The position numbers were made by a program, and so were the translations under genes. The notes beneath the pieces were generated by a model. That model saw only the letters and a program-made list of their open reading frames with translations, had not been told where the DNA came from and did not search any database. Of a stretch of 64,000 nt of DNA, positions 40,201-48,203 are shown piece by piece; position 1 is the stretch's first letter, and every line of letters starts with the position of its first letter. The stretch spans positions 1,116,001 to 1,180,000 of the forward strand of contig NZ_QWGE01000001.1 of assembly GCF_003576375.1 (NCBI RefSeq), read 5' to 3'. The DNA comes from Pontibacter oryzae (GTDB lineage Bacteria; Bacteroidota; Bacteroidia; Cytophagales; Hymenobacteraceae).

Positions 40201-41468
40201 AGGCACCAGGCCTGCCATTTATACTTGGCAAACAGTACGAACTGAGCGAACTGTATAGCCGCGCCAATGCCAGCGGCTGGTACACAGACAGCAGCCAGTA
40301 CCTGAATACACCGTTTAGCGCCATCTATACCGAAACATTTACCGGCCGCGCCAACCTGGAGCCGTTCCGAAACTTTATCGTAACGCTGGACGTGCGCCAA
40401 AACAAGTCTGAAATAGAGGAAGTATTTTACCGCAAGGAGTTTGATGATTTTGGCAACGTCAGCGAGAACGACTTACGCCAGAATCCATTCACCTCAGGCG
40501 CTTTCAGTACATCGTTTATGGCACTCGGAACCTTGTTTGAGTCTACCGACGAAGGCGTATCGGCAGCATTTGAAGACTTTATCCGCAACCGCTACATTAT
40601 CCGGCAGAAGCTAACTGATGCCAATGCCGCCGCCGGCGACTCAGGTTATACTTTAAACTCGCAGGAAGTATTGCTGAAGTCTTTCCTCTATGCTTACCAA
40701 GGCAGAGATGCAAACGGTTACGAGGCCAAAGCGGAAAGCCCATTCAGCCGCCTGCCAATACCAAACTGGAGTATAACCTATAATGGCCTGGAGCGCCTGC
40801 CGATATTCCAGACCTGGTTTAGCCAGATCAGCATTTCGCACGCTTACAGCTCCAGCTACAACATTACAAGCTATACTACCTCGCTGGCATACAGCCAAAA
40901 GCCTGCAGGCTTCCCGACGCAGCTGAATGAGTTTGGGCAGATTGAGCCATACTATATTGTGAACCAGCTAACCGTAATGGAACGCCTCGCACCGCTGTTG
41001 GGCATTAACTTCCGGACGAAAACCAACCTTACCGGCCGCCTGGAGTATAAAATGGAGCGTAACCTGTCGCTGAACCTGACGAATGCCCAGATTACCGAAA
41101 CGAACGTGAAAGACTACGTGGTAGGCTTTGGCTACAGTACCAGCAACTTCAGGATACCATTTAAATTTGGCGGACAGCGCATCACGCTGGACAATGAGCT
41201 GACCATGCGCCTTGATTTGCAGGTGCGAAACAACCAGACGGTGCAACGCGCCATCTCAGACGACACCAACGGCGATGAACGTAGCCAGAACCAGATCACG
41301 AATGGCACGCGCCAGCTACAGTTGCGTCCAACCATAGACTATGTGCTGAGCCAACGGCTGAACCTGCAGTTCTATGTTTTACGTACTGTTTCTGATCCTA
41401 AAATATCCACTTCGTTCCGAAATAGCGTAACCGAAGGAGGCGTGCAATTGCGAGTTAGCCTGCAATAA
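34287..41468 (+). CDS. sprA: Type IX secretion outer-membrane translocon SprA (Sov)
   Basis: 2393 residues, within the expected giant size. In Flavobacterium, SprA forms a 36-strand outer-membrane barrel through which T9SS cargo leaves. It partners with PorV, which caps the barrel's lateral opening. Here the N-terminal SprA domain with IYISPVFDRIFGGNYVDIQP (about 170-190) is recognisable. Many aromatic-rich beta strands follow, with repeated FNWDNNANFDFENN-like features, and a barrel C-terminus (LRPTIDYVLSQRLNLQFYVLRTV...LRVSLQ). The frame opens with TTG at 34287. The next ATG (34344) would cut the signal peptide, so TTG is preferred. ruvA is upstream and gcvH downstream. PorU and PorV are in the same window. 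Confidence 0.95.
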   Translation: MIWKSKKPNLVLALVASISMLAWWSQAEELRASRRFRFTVLQNLLSLQDTVRRDTAKYIPSRRPTFTPSDRYGSPFGARSSTSPLLLGQPNNLQLNVELDDSLQQYNITETLGDSVMYRPPSSMSVREYSEWQQREAIRNYWRAKSAGLDGESVVSSSRLIPKIYISPVFDRIFGGNYVDIQPNGNVSLKFGARFNRNENPTIPLSQQRTGDFDFEQNISLNLVGKIGEKMRLNFNWDNNANFDFENNMKLDYTGYEEEIIRKIEAGNVSLPLNNSLITGAQNLFGVKAQLQFGRLGVTTIASSVRGTNDEVIIQNGGQNKPFEIRVDNYDRDRHFYLSQFFRGRYDQALRNLPLVNSGIVIRRIELYVTNNNRATENLRNIVAYMDLGEADPYRERFDTNRPASAPADNQANSLYSLISPQNGDARNNAAVDTYLQSQGLEKGVDFEHVRARKLAPNEYKFNPQLGYISLNSALLPNQVLGIAFEYTYNGKTYQVGELIDDYQNLDSEKVIHMKLLRGTSPLLNYPTWDLMMKNVYALDATQVNREDFKLQIVYKDDETGVDLTSIKEESPIQNIPLVEVFNLDNVNSNNDKPSDGNFDFLPGITIDTESGRIFFPQVEPFGSYLAGRLQSYPNLIDQYVFQELYEQTQTDAQQNSVKAKFYLKGRLQSTSSDEIMLPGFQIAEGSVAVYSGGTRLAEGTDYQVFYDLGRIKILNPSYLNSANDLRVTYEKAELLNIQPRTMLGARFDYRLNDDVNIGATVLHLNEQSYINRVSIGDEPTNNTIYGLDLNLQKESRMLTRFVDAIPLIQTKAPSLVTFSSEFAQLVPSKSKSSANEDGASYLDDFEGAETPYNLGGFNNSTWRLAATPAPLVPGQGLAYSYNRAKLAWYTIDQVFYRNTGNLRPDNITADEIKNNYVRGIYRPEIFKGRDKEVSNTYEYTFDMAYYPRERGQYNYNPNLTPQGLLAGDPRQNWGGISREISFDTDFDNANIEYMEFWLMDPFIAGENGRDGAFGSGVNPKDPGQLVLNLGNVSEDILKDNQYAFENGLPTSATDAQNILETIWGRVTQQQFLTNAFTGIPGGRQFQDIGLDGLNDAAEADFFRSSFLNQIPGSPPQIVLDDPSADNFLHHLDPVYDQQNAGVLQRYKNFNGMENNSPENSRFANYAFPDKEDLNGDNVINDLEQYYEYKINLNPDLMTVGQNYIVDKVEGDAGSTWYQFRVPIRQPTGTVGNINGYKSIRFMRLYMTGFSDPVVLRMAQFQFVANQWRKFDQPITEGTPCLTCTDDVRSFTVSTVNIEENGVENQDAETNIPYVLPPGIDRLRDYSSTNNRRQNEQSLQLCVEDLKDSFSKGVFKNISLDLLAYKQLKMYIHAQSDEPGIQDGDMQAFIRIGTDFTQNYYEYVVPLKFTPSGSSSATQIWPTENEVNVNLQDLVDAKVARNATAPGNIFIPFTVNTPDGKIIRVVGNPDFSEVEGIMIGIRNPSEQNSDARAHSACIWVDELRVTDFVNKTGWASTARLNAKLADFANVTATGAFTTVGFGGLQQQLSLRAREDVAQFDVSANVVLDKFLPEQWGVKVPMTVQYGVTSAEPQYDPLDKDVPLEQSLTKFDNNEARDAYKKEVITQETRRSISLLNIRKERTNPEAKAHIYDIENFAISYSYAERLFSDIETDRDFTKTYTGGLAYTYSNTPKSYQPFANSEKMKSPYLRLIKDFNFSLMPSRFSFRADLSRFYNETYLQRPDPETRFVTTRGIEPTFQKNFYFNRIYDMRWDLTKSLSLDYTATNRSVIDEPDGRINNEVDSLAYKNKQIWENLREGGRNTNFNQLIALNYKLPLDKFPLTDWISADTRYATNYIWTAGSTALNQDTTFRLGNTAENNTEFSLNGRVDMVKLYNKVKFLKEVNSPAPARPAPAAANDTTAGKKPELKFVKSLARVLMMTRSLNMTYQQSRGTLLPGYLPSTSFFGFDDAFEAPGLPFILGKQYELSELYSRANASGWYTDSSQYLNTPFSAIYTETFTGRANLEPFRNFIVTLDVRQNKSEIEEVFYRKEFDDFGNVSENDLRQNPFTSGAFSTSFMALGTLFESTDEGVSAAFEDFIRNRYIIRQKLTDANAAAGDSGYTLNSQEVLLKSFLYAYQGRDANGYEAKAESPFSRLPIPNWSITYNGLERLPIFQTWFSQISISHAYSSSYNITSYTTSLAYSQKPAGFPTQLNEFGQIEPYYIVNQLTVMERLAPLLGINFRTKTNLTGRLEYKMERNLSLNLTNAQITETNVKDYVVGFGYSTSNFRIPFKFGGQRITLDNELTMRLDLQVRNNQTVQRAISDDTNGDERSQNQITNGTRQLQLRPTIDYVLSQRLNLQFYVLRTVSDPKISTSFRNSVTEGGVQLRVSLQ

Positions 41469-41492
41469 TTTTTAGCATTGCGAAAAAGACCG

Positions 41493-41500
41493 TATTTTTG
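41493..41500 (+). promoter_or_regulatory. Candidate -7 promoter element of gcvH
   Basis: TATTTTTG, an exact TAnnTTTG, 26 nt upstream of the gcvH ATG and 24 nt past the sprA stop. The -33 region is T-rich (TTTTT) without a clear TTG. Confidence 0.5.
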
Positions 41501-41526
41501 AAAAGTAATCTATAAATACATAACAA

Positions 41527-41907
41527 ATGAATTTACCTGAGAACCTTAAGTATACTAAAGACCACGAGTGGGTGCGCGTAGAAGGTGATGTAGCCTATGT
41601 TGGCATCACTGATTTTGCTCAGAGCGAACTGGGTGACATCGTTTACGTTGACATCGACACAGTAGATAAACAAGTAAACCAGGACGATGTATTCGGTACT
41701 GTTGAAGCTGTAAAAACAGTTTCTGACCTGTTCAGCCCACTGAACGGTACTGTACTGGAGTTTAACGAGCAACTGGAAAACAGCCCAGAGCTGGTAAACT
41801 CTGACCCTTATGGCGAAGGCTGGATCATTAAGTTGTCTATCGACGATGCAAGCCAGGTAGAAGGCCTGCTTACCGCTGATGGCTACCGTGAAGTAATCGG
41901 CCAATAA
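41527..41907 (+). CDS. gcvH: Glycine cleavage system H protein
   Basis: 126 residues. GcvH carries the aminomethyl arm on lipoyl-lysine between the P, T and L proteins of glycine decarboxylation. The lipoylated Lys63 lies in the signature [13 protein letters not shown]. The beginning ([24 protein letters not shown]) and ending are typical for the family. The other gcv genes are not in the window. It sits between sprA and a VanZ-like gene, an arrangement kept in many Bacteroidota. It may also take part in lipoyl transfer to other enzymes. Confidence 0.97.
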   Translation: MNLPENLKYTKDHEWVRVEGDVAYVGITDFAQSELGDIVYVDIDTVDKQVNQDDVFGTVEAVKTVSDLFSPLNGTVLEFNEQLENSPELVNSDPYGEGWIIKLSIDDASQVEGLLTADGYREVIGQ

Positions 41908-41922
41908 CAGAAGCAGATAGGT

Positions 41923-42297
41923 TTGATATTCCGATATAACCTATTTACTATATCCTGGGCAGCAGTGATTCTGCTAACGACACTGCTGCCCTCTACCTCC
42001 CTTCCCGCCGTATCCGTGTGGGAGCTTTTCTCCTTCGATTCCTTTGCGCACGCGTTCATGTTCTGCGTGCTTTCCTTTCTGATGATCGTGGGCATGTCGA
42101 AGCAATTTACCTTTCCGCGCCTGCGCCACTATGCCGTACGAGGCAGCCTGCTAGCAAGCACTATGTTTGGCATCGCCATCGAGCTATTGCAGCATTTTTT
42201 TATCTATGGCCGCCAAGGCGATATTATTGATGTGCTGGCTAATACCATTGGTTGTTTGTTTGGGATCGTGCTCTTTAAATGGATCTATATTTGGTAA
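41923..42297 (+). CDS. VanZ-like membrane protein
   Basis: 124 residues, four hydrophobic segments. The recognisable VanZ-like pieces are the SFDSFAHAFMFCVLSFL segment (Asp/His-rich loop after TM1), the IAIELLQHFFIYGRQGDIIDVLANTIGCLFGI stretch with a Glu and His-Phe-Phe, and a short C-terminus. VanZ-family proteins have no settled function; VanZ itself gives low-level teicoplanin tolerance. The start is a TTG at 41923, 15 nt after the gcvH stop. The first in-frame ATG would remove TM1, so TTG is accepted. Probably cotranscribed with gcvH. Confidence 0.82.
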   Translation: MIFRYNLFTISWAAVILLTTLLPSTSLPAVSVWELFSFDSFAHAFMFCVLSFLMIVGMSKQFTFPRLRHYAVRGSLLASTMFGIAIELLQHFFIYGRQGDIIDVLANTIGCLFGIVLFKWIYIW

Positions 42298-42395
42298 CCA
42301 CGCAAAACTCAGGTAAAGTTTAATTACCTTACATCCTTTTTAAATCATTTATACTTTAAGCCGCGGTATTCGCCGTTTCAGGTTATCTTAGAAGT

Positions 42396-43688
42396 ATGAA
42401 TAAATGTATTGCCCTACTCCTGCTGGTGCTTTGCCTAGGCAACACTACTCTTCTTGCACAAAACATGGATCGTATGCGCCAAACTACTGATACCCTCACC
42501 TCAAAAAGCATGTATGGCCGGGGCTATACCTTTCACGGCGACCGAAAAGCCGCCGAGTATATCAGGCATCAGTTTGAGGAAATGGCGCTTGCCCCCATCG
42601 GTAACTCATACTTTCAGCCCTTCAGTTTCCCGGTAAACCGCATTCTGGAAACGCCCCTACTTCAGGTAGATGGCAAAGCACTTACACCCGGCCAGGATTT
42701 TGTGGCACGCGCCGCCTCTCCTTCCGGTGAAGGAACCTTGGCCGCGATCATGCTTGACACCATGGTTTTCTCGGATGCAAAAGCAGCCCGCAAGTTCTTT
42801 AAGAAGGGCGTAACCGGGAAAGCCCTCGTGTTCCGTCAGCAAGACAAAAAACGCCTGCAGCAATTGCCGCAGGAGTACCAGCAGCAATTACAGCAGGCTA
42901 AGCTGCACATCATACTTCAGAAGGGGGCTTTGCTTACCACAGTGGCAAGGCAGCAGGAACCTGTGCCTGTGCTGGAAGTGGCAGAAGCCGCATGGCCAAA
43001 GCAGGCTAAAAAAGTATCATTCAGTATAAAAGCTGAGCTAAACCCGCAGCATCAGGCGCGAAACGTAATTGCCTTGGTGCGCGGCAGTCAGCAACCCGAC
43101 TCTGTGATTGTGTTCTCTGCGCACTATGACCATTTAGGCAGCCAGGGCGAAGGCATTTACTTTCCGGGGGCCAACGATAACGCCAGCGGCACAGCCATGC
43201 TGCTGGAACTGGCCAGGCATTACAGCCAGCCACAAAACCAACCCCGTTATAGTATAGTATTTATGGCTTTTGCCGCCGAAGAGGCTGGCTTGCTTGGTTC
43301 AATTTACTATACACAACACCCCTTATTTCCGCTCCAGAATATTCGTTTTCTGGTAAACCTAGACTTGCTAGGTACCGGTAGCGAAGGCATGATGGCAGTA
43401 AACGGCAAAGTGCACGAAAAAGAATTTCAGCTTTTACAGCGCCTCAACGACGAGAAGCATTACCTCCCTCAAATTAAGAGCCGTGGTAAAGCCGCCAACT
43501 CAGATCACTATCCGTTTTCAGAAGCAGGCGTTTCTTCATTCTTTTTCTATACCTTGGGTGGTACCTCGGCGTATCACAACACCAACGATTTTGCCAGCCA
43601 ATTGCCCCTTACCAAATTTTCGGAAGTATTCGCCCTGATCAAAGATTTTACAGGCGCTCTAATGAAACAACCGCAAGAGACCAATTAA
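42396..43688 (+). CDS. Secreted M28-family zinc aminopeptidase
   Basis: 430 residues with a signal peptide ending near LLAQN. An N-terminal ~200-residue portion probably contains a PA-like insertion (GKALTPGQDFVARAASPSGEGTL...). The M28 catalytic domain follows, with zinc ligands and catalytic residues in the expected order: SAHYDHLG (His, Asp), GANDNASGTAMLLEL (bridging Asp), AEEAGLLGS (Glu), NLDLLGTGS (Asp) and YHNTNDF (His). It likely cuts N-terminal residues from peptides in the periplasm or outside. No T9SS C-terminal domain is seen. It sits beside the S8 protease and M57 lipoprotein. Confidence 0.9.
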   Translation: MNKCIALLLLVLCLGNTTLLAQNMDRMRQTTDTLTSKSMYGRGYTFHGDRKAAEYIRHQFEEMALAPIGNSYFQPFSFPVNRILETPLLQVDGKALTPGQDFVARAASPSGEGTLAAIMLDTMVFSDAKAARKFFKKGVTGKALVFRQQDKKRLQQLPQEYQQQLQQAKLHIILQKGALLTTVARQQEPVPVLEVAEAAWPKQAKKVSFSIKAELNPQHQARNVIALVRGSQQPDSVIVFSAHYDHLGSQGEGIYFPGANDNASGTAMLLELARHYSQPQNQPRYSIVFMAFAAEEAGLLGSIYYTQHPLFPLQNIRFLVNLDLLGTGSEGMMAVNGKVHEKEFQLLQRLNDEKHYLPQIKSRGKAANSDHYPFSEAGVSSFFFYTLGGTSAYHNTNDFASQLPLTKFSEVFALIKDFTGALMKQPQETN

Positions 43689-43843
43689 CTTTCAGAAGCC
43701 TCAGAAAGTACAACTTTATACTTTATCGGTTGCGATTTTACTTTTATAAGTATAAAGCACCATGATGCTGATTTTATTTGCGGCAACATCTTGTATATGG
43801 GAGAAAAATGCGTAGCTTAAATACCTATTTTATCCTACCTATA

Positions 43844-43851
43844 TACATTTG
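43844..43851 (+). promoter_or_regulatory. Candidate -7 element abutting the S8 protease start
   Basis: TACATTTG, an exact TAnnTTTG, ends 3 nt before the ATG at 43855. If real, transcription would begin at or near the start codon, giving a leaderless message. No -33 TTG is apparent. Confidence 0.35.
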
Positions 43852-43854
43852 ATC

Positions 43855-46482
43855 ATGTGGCGCAACTGGCACTTTTCATCAGCTAAAAGTTCCCTGATTT
43901 TTGGACTGTTTATACTTTGCCTGGCAGGGCCGATAGTGGCGCAGCAAAAACCGGCAGAGCAGCTTAAAGTAGCCGCGCCGCTGCTCAAAAGCATGAAGGC
44001 GGCAAGTATATTTGAGGTACGTGTGCTATCATCAGACCAAGCGCAACTTAGCAAATGGGTTAAAGAGTACCTCCCTCACCTCACGCTAAAGCAAACTCAA
44101 AAGCAACGTTTAACCCTTGGCAACCTTCAACCGCAGGATCTGGCCATACTTCAAACCTGCCCTTGGATCACATACATTGATCGTGGGAACAGGCAAGCCC
44201 AGGAAGAACTGGAACTGAAAGACAGCGACCTGGCTGCCAATAACATCCCAGCTGTGCATGGCCTGTACCCGGCCTTAATTGGCTCCGGACTTACCGTGTC
44301 TGTTAAGGAAAACCCTTTTGATACCACCGATATAGACTTTAAAGGCCGCGTACTTCCTTCCGCTGCTTTCAAGGAGCCGCACGCACTGCATGCTACCACC
44401 ATGGCTACCGTTATTGCCGGGGCAGGAAATTCCTCGCCCGAAGCAACCGGAGTGGCACGCGGTGCAATGCTCAGTTCATCCAGCTTTGCTAACCTGATGC
44501 CCGATGACCTTGCCACGCTTAACGGCCAGGGCGTAAGCGTGCAGAACCACTCGTACGGCGTAGGCCTCGAAAATTATTATGGCCTGGAAAGTATGGCTTA
44601 CGATGAGCAGGCAATAGCAAACCCAAAACTGCTTCATGTTTTCTCGTCGGGCAATAGCGGCAGCCAAACCCCAACCTCAGGAACCTATGCAGGCATTAAA
44701 AACGCAGCAAACCTGACCGGGCAGTTTAAGACATCAAAAAACACACTAAGCGTTGGCGCCCTAACTACTGATAGAACAGTTGGCGCGCTAAGCTCTACCG
44801 GGCCCACATACGATGGCCGCGTAAAACCGGAACTGGTGGCGCATGGTGTGGGCGGCACCTCTGAGGCAGCAGCAGTAGTAAGCGGCGTGGCACTTTTAGT
44901 GCAGCAAGCGTACGCCAACCTGCAAAACGGCCAACTACCCGATGCGGCACTTGTAAAAGCCATACTTATAAATAGTGCCGATGATGTGGAGCAACTTTGG
45001 GTAGATTTTAAGAGCGGTTTTGGAAACGTAGATGCCTTGGGTGCGGTGCAAGCTGTACAGGATCAACGCTATTTTACAGGCAGCAGCACCCAAGGAGAAA
45101 CTGACAAATTCATACTTCAGGTACCCGAAGGCATAGATCAGCTTAAAGTCACGCTGGTATGGCACGATGCTCCCGCACAACCTGATGCCCCTGTTGCGCT
45201 GGTAAACGACCTGGATCTGCGTCTGCAGCACACAGCTTCGGGGAGCAGTTGGTTACCTTGGGTGTTAAGTAGCTACCCACATCCCGACTCGTTAGTGTTG
45301 CCTGCCAAACGCCGTCCAGACCACCTGAACAACATAGAGCAGATAAGCCTTTTGCAACCTACACCCGGTACGTATGAAATACAAATAAATGGTTACGCTA
45401 TTGGGCAAGCACCTCAACCTTACAGCATAGCATATGAATACACCAGCGGACTGGGTTGGACTTACCCTGCAAATGGAAGCACTTTAAAAGCCAGCACCAC
45501 AAACAGGTTGCGTTGGAGTGGGCCAGCCCATGGTAAGGCTCGCTTAGAGTATAAAATAAGTAACAGTTCAACTTGGACCTTAGTTACTGAGGAAATAGAC
45601 CTTAGCCAACCATACTATGACTGGACGACGCCCACTATATTTGCCAAGGCACAGCTTCGCCTGATTACCGAAAACCAGACCATAGTTTCAGAGGAGTTTA
45701 TACTTGGCCCGGTCACTCAAGCAGCGCTTACTCTAAACTGCAATAATGAGTTGCTGCTACAATGGCCGCAGGTGCCAGGCGCTACGGCTTACCAACTGTA
45801 TAGCCTTACGGGCAATTACCTAGAGCCATTGCTTATAACTACTGATACCGTAGCCACACTTGCCGGAACAGATCAGATTGCAGCTTATTTCTCAGTTGCA
45901 CCAGTTTTAGAAAACAACTCTGGGCTCAAAAGCAACACCATTGCTATTAACCCCGACGAGCAGCTTTGCTACATTTACAGTTTCCTGCCGAAGCAGCTCG
46001 TACAGGATTCTGTTTTACTGGACCTGCAGCTTAGTACTAGTTACCAGATACAGGAAGTAGCCTTAGAACGCTGGGAACAAGGCGCTTTCCGGACCATCCA
46101 AAGCTTGCCAACATCACAAAAAACCGCTTTTGTATTTTACGATGCCAACCCAGAGAAAGGCTTAAACCGCTACCGTGCTCGCGTTACCGCACAAGGCCGG
46201 CCATTCTACAGCCAGCCAGAGGAAGTGTTCTTTACCAAGAAAGGCTTTATGCAATTAGCGCCAAACCCAGTGGTGGCAGGTGAAGAAATACAGATTATTG
46301 CGCATGGCGAGGGCATGGCGCAACTGGCACTGTATAGCATAACCGGCCAGTTAATTCGTACTTTCTCAGATGCAGGTGTCATTAAGCAAATGTCTACAGC
46401 TGGCCTGCCAGCCGGCGTATACATTCTAAAAGTAGTAACCGAGCAAGGTGAGAAACTAAGCAGCCGACTGTTAGTGCTTTAG
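43855..46482 (+). CDS. Secreted S8-family serine protease with T9SS C-terminal sorting domain
   Basis: 875 residues from the ATG at 43855 (a TTG lies two codons upstream). A signal peptide ends near GPIVAQQ. An N-terminal propeptide-like region is followed by the S8 domain (about 145-380). Catalytic His179 is in HATTMATVIAGAG and Ser336 in GGTSEAAAVVSGVA, with SSGNSG as oxyanion-hole piece. The position normally occupied by Asp (V-x-V-x-D) reads VSVKE, that is Glu152. A jelly-roll or Ig-like region follows. At the end is a T9SS type-A domain (LAPNPVVAGEEIQI ... LPAGVYILKVVTEQGEKLSSRLLVL). It is the clearest T9SS cargo here: exported through SprA/PorV and cut by PorU. Confidence 0.9.
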   Translation: MWRNWHFSSAKSSLIFGLFILCLAGPIVAQQKPAEQLKVAAPLLKSMKAASIFEVRVLSSDQAQLSKWVKEYLPHLTLKQTQKQRLTLGNLQPQDLAILQTCPWITYIDRGNRQAQEELELKDSDLAANNIPAVHGLYPALIGSGLTVSVKENPFDTTDIDFKGRVLPSAAFKEPHALHATTMATVIAGAGNSSPEATGVARGAMLSSSSFANLMPDDLATLNGQGVSVQNHSYGVGLENYYGLESMAYDEQAIANPKLLHVFSSGNSGSQTPTSGTYAGIKNAANLTGQFKTSKNTLSVGALTTDRTVGALSSTGPTYDGRVKPELVAHGVGGTSEAAAVVSGVALLVQQAYANLQNGQLPDAALVKAILINSADDVEQLWVDFKSGFGNVDALGAVQAVQDQRYFTGSSTQGETDKFILQVPEGIDQLKVTLVWHDAPAQPDAPVALVNDLDLRLQHTASGSSWLPWVLSSYPHPDSLVLPAKRRPDHLNNIEQISLLQPTPGTYEIQINGYAIGQAPQPYSIAYEYTSGLGWTYPANGSTLKASTTNRLRWSGPAHGKARLEYKISNSSTWTLVTEEIDLSQPYYDWTTPTIFAKAQLRLITENQTIVSEEFILGPVTQAALTLNCNNELLLQWPQVPGATAYQLYSLTGNYLEPLLITTDTVATLAGTDQIAAYFSVAPVLENNSGLKSNTIAINPDEQLCYIYSFLPKQLVQDSVLLDLQLSTSYQIQEVALERWEQGAFRTIQSLPTSQKTAFVFYDANPEKGLNRYRARVTAQGRPFYSQPEEVFFTKKGFMQLAPNPVVAGEEIQIIAHGEGMAQLALYSITGQLIRTFSDAGVIKQMSTAGLPAGVYILKVVTEQGEKLSSRLLVL

Positions 46483-46710
46483 TAGTTGAGCTTTATCCAC
46501 AACCATTTGGTGCGAGCACTCATGTACTCTGCTCAACTTACTCCCTTAGTATTTTTGTTTAAGGTATAACCTATTCAACCATGCGTTCGAGCCTTCAAAG
46601 TTTGCCTGATCTCCTCCTGTTGCTTAGACAATCCTTAAGCTCTCATCTCCGTTAATTCAAAAGAGATACTGAGTTACACTTACACTCAGCATGTAACCCA
46701 GCCTAAATAA
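46483..46710. other. Intergenic gap downstream of the S8 protease
   Basis: About 230 nt of low-information sequence between convergent genes. I see no second ORF or RNA gene. A strong terminator follows at 46711. Confidence 0.5.
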
Positions 46711-46742
46711 AACGGCCTCTGCAGCGTACTGCAGAGGCCGTT
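46711..46742 (-). terminator. Terminator of the M57 lipoprotein gene
   Basis: A perfect 14-bp stem (46711-46724 with 46729-46742, AACGGCCTCTGCAG) with a 4-nt loop. On the minus strand TTTTATTT follows. The symmetry may also stop plus-strand transcripts from the protease. Confidence 0.88.
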
Positions 46743-46792
46743 AGCCTTATATGTTACCAGGTTAGTTTTGTTGTAAAGGTAAGCTTGGGTGG

Positions 46793-47593
46793 TTAGTAAA
46801 GGTAGTTCAACGCAGTTACGTCATTTGTGTTGAAAGGACGATTTTGACCAGTACCGATACAAGCTAGCATCCAAGAGTTAGGGTCAGCGTTTGATGGCGT
46901 ACCTGGCACCTGGATAGCGCCAACTGTGCTTGCACCTTCGTTGTAATATGAACCGCCACAGCTGTAGCTTCTATCCATATAATCCGTGTGGCGGAAACCA
47001 ATGCAGTGGCCAATCTCGTGCGCCAGGATAGTAGCCAAGTAATTGGTGCCAGGGTTACTGCCCAAATACGTAGAGTTGATCAACACTTTGTTATGTGGGT
47101 TACCACCAGTAGGGAAACCGGCAGAAGCTAGGTAAGTAGCGTTTGATGGCGATTTAGTCAAGAGGATATCGTAGCCAGAAGACACGCGCTGAAAATTCAG
47201 TTTCAGGTTCTCGTCGTTGTAACGGCTAATCGCCTCATCTACAGCTGCCACATAAGCTGACGGCAACGATGTTGAGACAGCCACTTTAATGGTGCGAGTT
47301 GTTCCAACACTTACCAGGTTAGTCGTGCGGTACTGCTCTGCCTCACCTACGCGCAGCTTCTGTACGTTCTGGGCATCGCTCAGGTCAGAAGCAGAGAGAA
47401 TAATGTCTCCTTCTACTAGGTAACCACCCTCTACGCGCTGCACGTTATCGGTATTAAAGCCCAACTGTGAGATTTGGGTTAAAGTAGCCTCAGATACTTC
47501 GTTGTTGGCTACACTGTCCTCCTCCTGCTGGCAAGAAGAAAAGCTAAAAACAGCTGCCACAGCAGCAAGAGCGAATAAACGTCTCATTTTCAT
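46793..47593 (-). CDS. Metalloprotease lipoprotein with HEIGH motif (M57 family)
   Basis: 266 residues. A lipoprotein signal ends in FSFSSC (Cys about residue 21). A short N-terminal region (NEVSEATLTQISQLGFNTDNVQRVEGGYLVEGDIILSASDL) precedes a compact metzincin domain. Its zinc motif is HEIGHCIGFRHTDYMDRS, the HExxHxxGxxH form, in the dual-action HEIGH protease group (peptidase M57). TRTIKVAVSTSLPSAYVAAVDEAISRYN gives the strand-helix ahead of it. Probably a periplasm- or surface-anchored endopeptidase. It is a single gene with its own terminator, next to the S8 and M28 enzymes. Confidence 0.88.
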   Translation of the reverse strand: MKMRRLFALAAVAAVFSFSSCQQEEDSVANNEVSEATLTQISQLGFNTDNVQRVEGGYLVEGDIILSASDLSDAQNVQKLRVGEAEQYRTTNLVSVGTTRTIKVAVSTSLPSAYVAAVDEAISRYNDENLKLNFQRVSSGYDILLTKSPSNATYLASAGFPTGGNPHNKVLINSTYLGSNPGTNYLATILAHEIGHCIGFRHTDYMDRSYSCGGSYYNEGASTVGAIQVPGTPSNADPNSWMLACIGTGQNRPFNTNDVTALNYLY

Positions 47594-48142
47594 AAATTAA
47601 AATAATTTCAAGTTAGACATATAGGTTTAGTAATATATAAGGAGTCAGAATAATGCAATTGAACCAGAAGAATTACAGTTATTAGATCAATTAAATAATT
47701 AAGTACTAAAATATACCTATAATTCAATCCAAGTCCATGTTGCCACACAGCACATACAGTCGATATAGCTATGTTTAACACACTTTTAATACCTAAACAT
47801 ACTCTAAACTTTTACTTAAAAGAAGGAATATATTCTTATAAAAGTAACATCGTTTTACAAGGCAAATCCGCTACAAAATGCCGATATTTTAACTGAATTA
47901 TGAGTAATAACATAGCACAAAAGTGTTCAAAAGTAACATTAGCTGCATGTGGTACTGTGCTAATAATTCACCAATTTTATAAAGTCTTTTGCCGCTGGCG
48001 GTCAAAAAACCGGGTATCACCATGTGCTTATCATGGAAATGCAGCTGAAAGTATAGCTACAGGCCACGCCCGGCCAAAAGGCAGTTTTTGGCAGGAGTTA
48101 AGGCAGCAGGAAGGCGGGTGCTAATAACTTAGGCAATAAAAA
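47594..48142. other. Gap of about 0.55 kb, AT-rich; orphan 74-codon frame
   Basis: Between the M57 gene and yicC's terminator. A plus-strand frame 47900-48124 (74 residues, ATG) has a short hydrophobic stretch (TLAACGTVLIIHQFY) and a polar tail. It matches nothing I know and its upstream region has no exact promoter match. No terminator of its own precedes yicC's. No tRNA or known RNA class is recognised. Confidence 0.4.
47900..48124 (+). CDS. Doubtful small ORF, 74 codons
   Basis: This frame begins ATG AGT AAT AAC. It has one hydrophobic stretch about residues 12-26 and a basic middle (CRWRSKNR). Nothing else supports coding. It may be chance in a gap, so it is listed only for completeness. 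Confidence 0.15.
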   Translation: MSNNIAQKCSKVTLAACGTVLIIHQFYKVFCRWRSKNRVSPCAYHGNAAESIATGHARPKGSFWQELRQQEGGC

Positions 48143-48181
48143 AGCCGTCGGCGCTGCAACAAGGTTACAGCGCCGACGGCT
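48143..48181 (-). terminator. Terminator of yicC
   Basis: A perfect 14-bp stem (AGCCGTCGGCGCTG at 48143-48156, CAGCGCCGACGGCT at 48168-48181) with an 11-nt loop. On the minus strand a T run (TTTTTTATTGCC) follows, 22 nt after the yicC stop. Confidence 0.9.
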
Positions 48182-48203
48182 CATTTAATACTATACTTTA
48201 TAC

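Noticed and set aside
43681..43720. Small inverted repeat after the M28 gene as terminator
   Set aside because: Only about six pairs with a loose interior and no T run.
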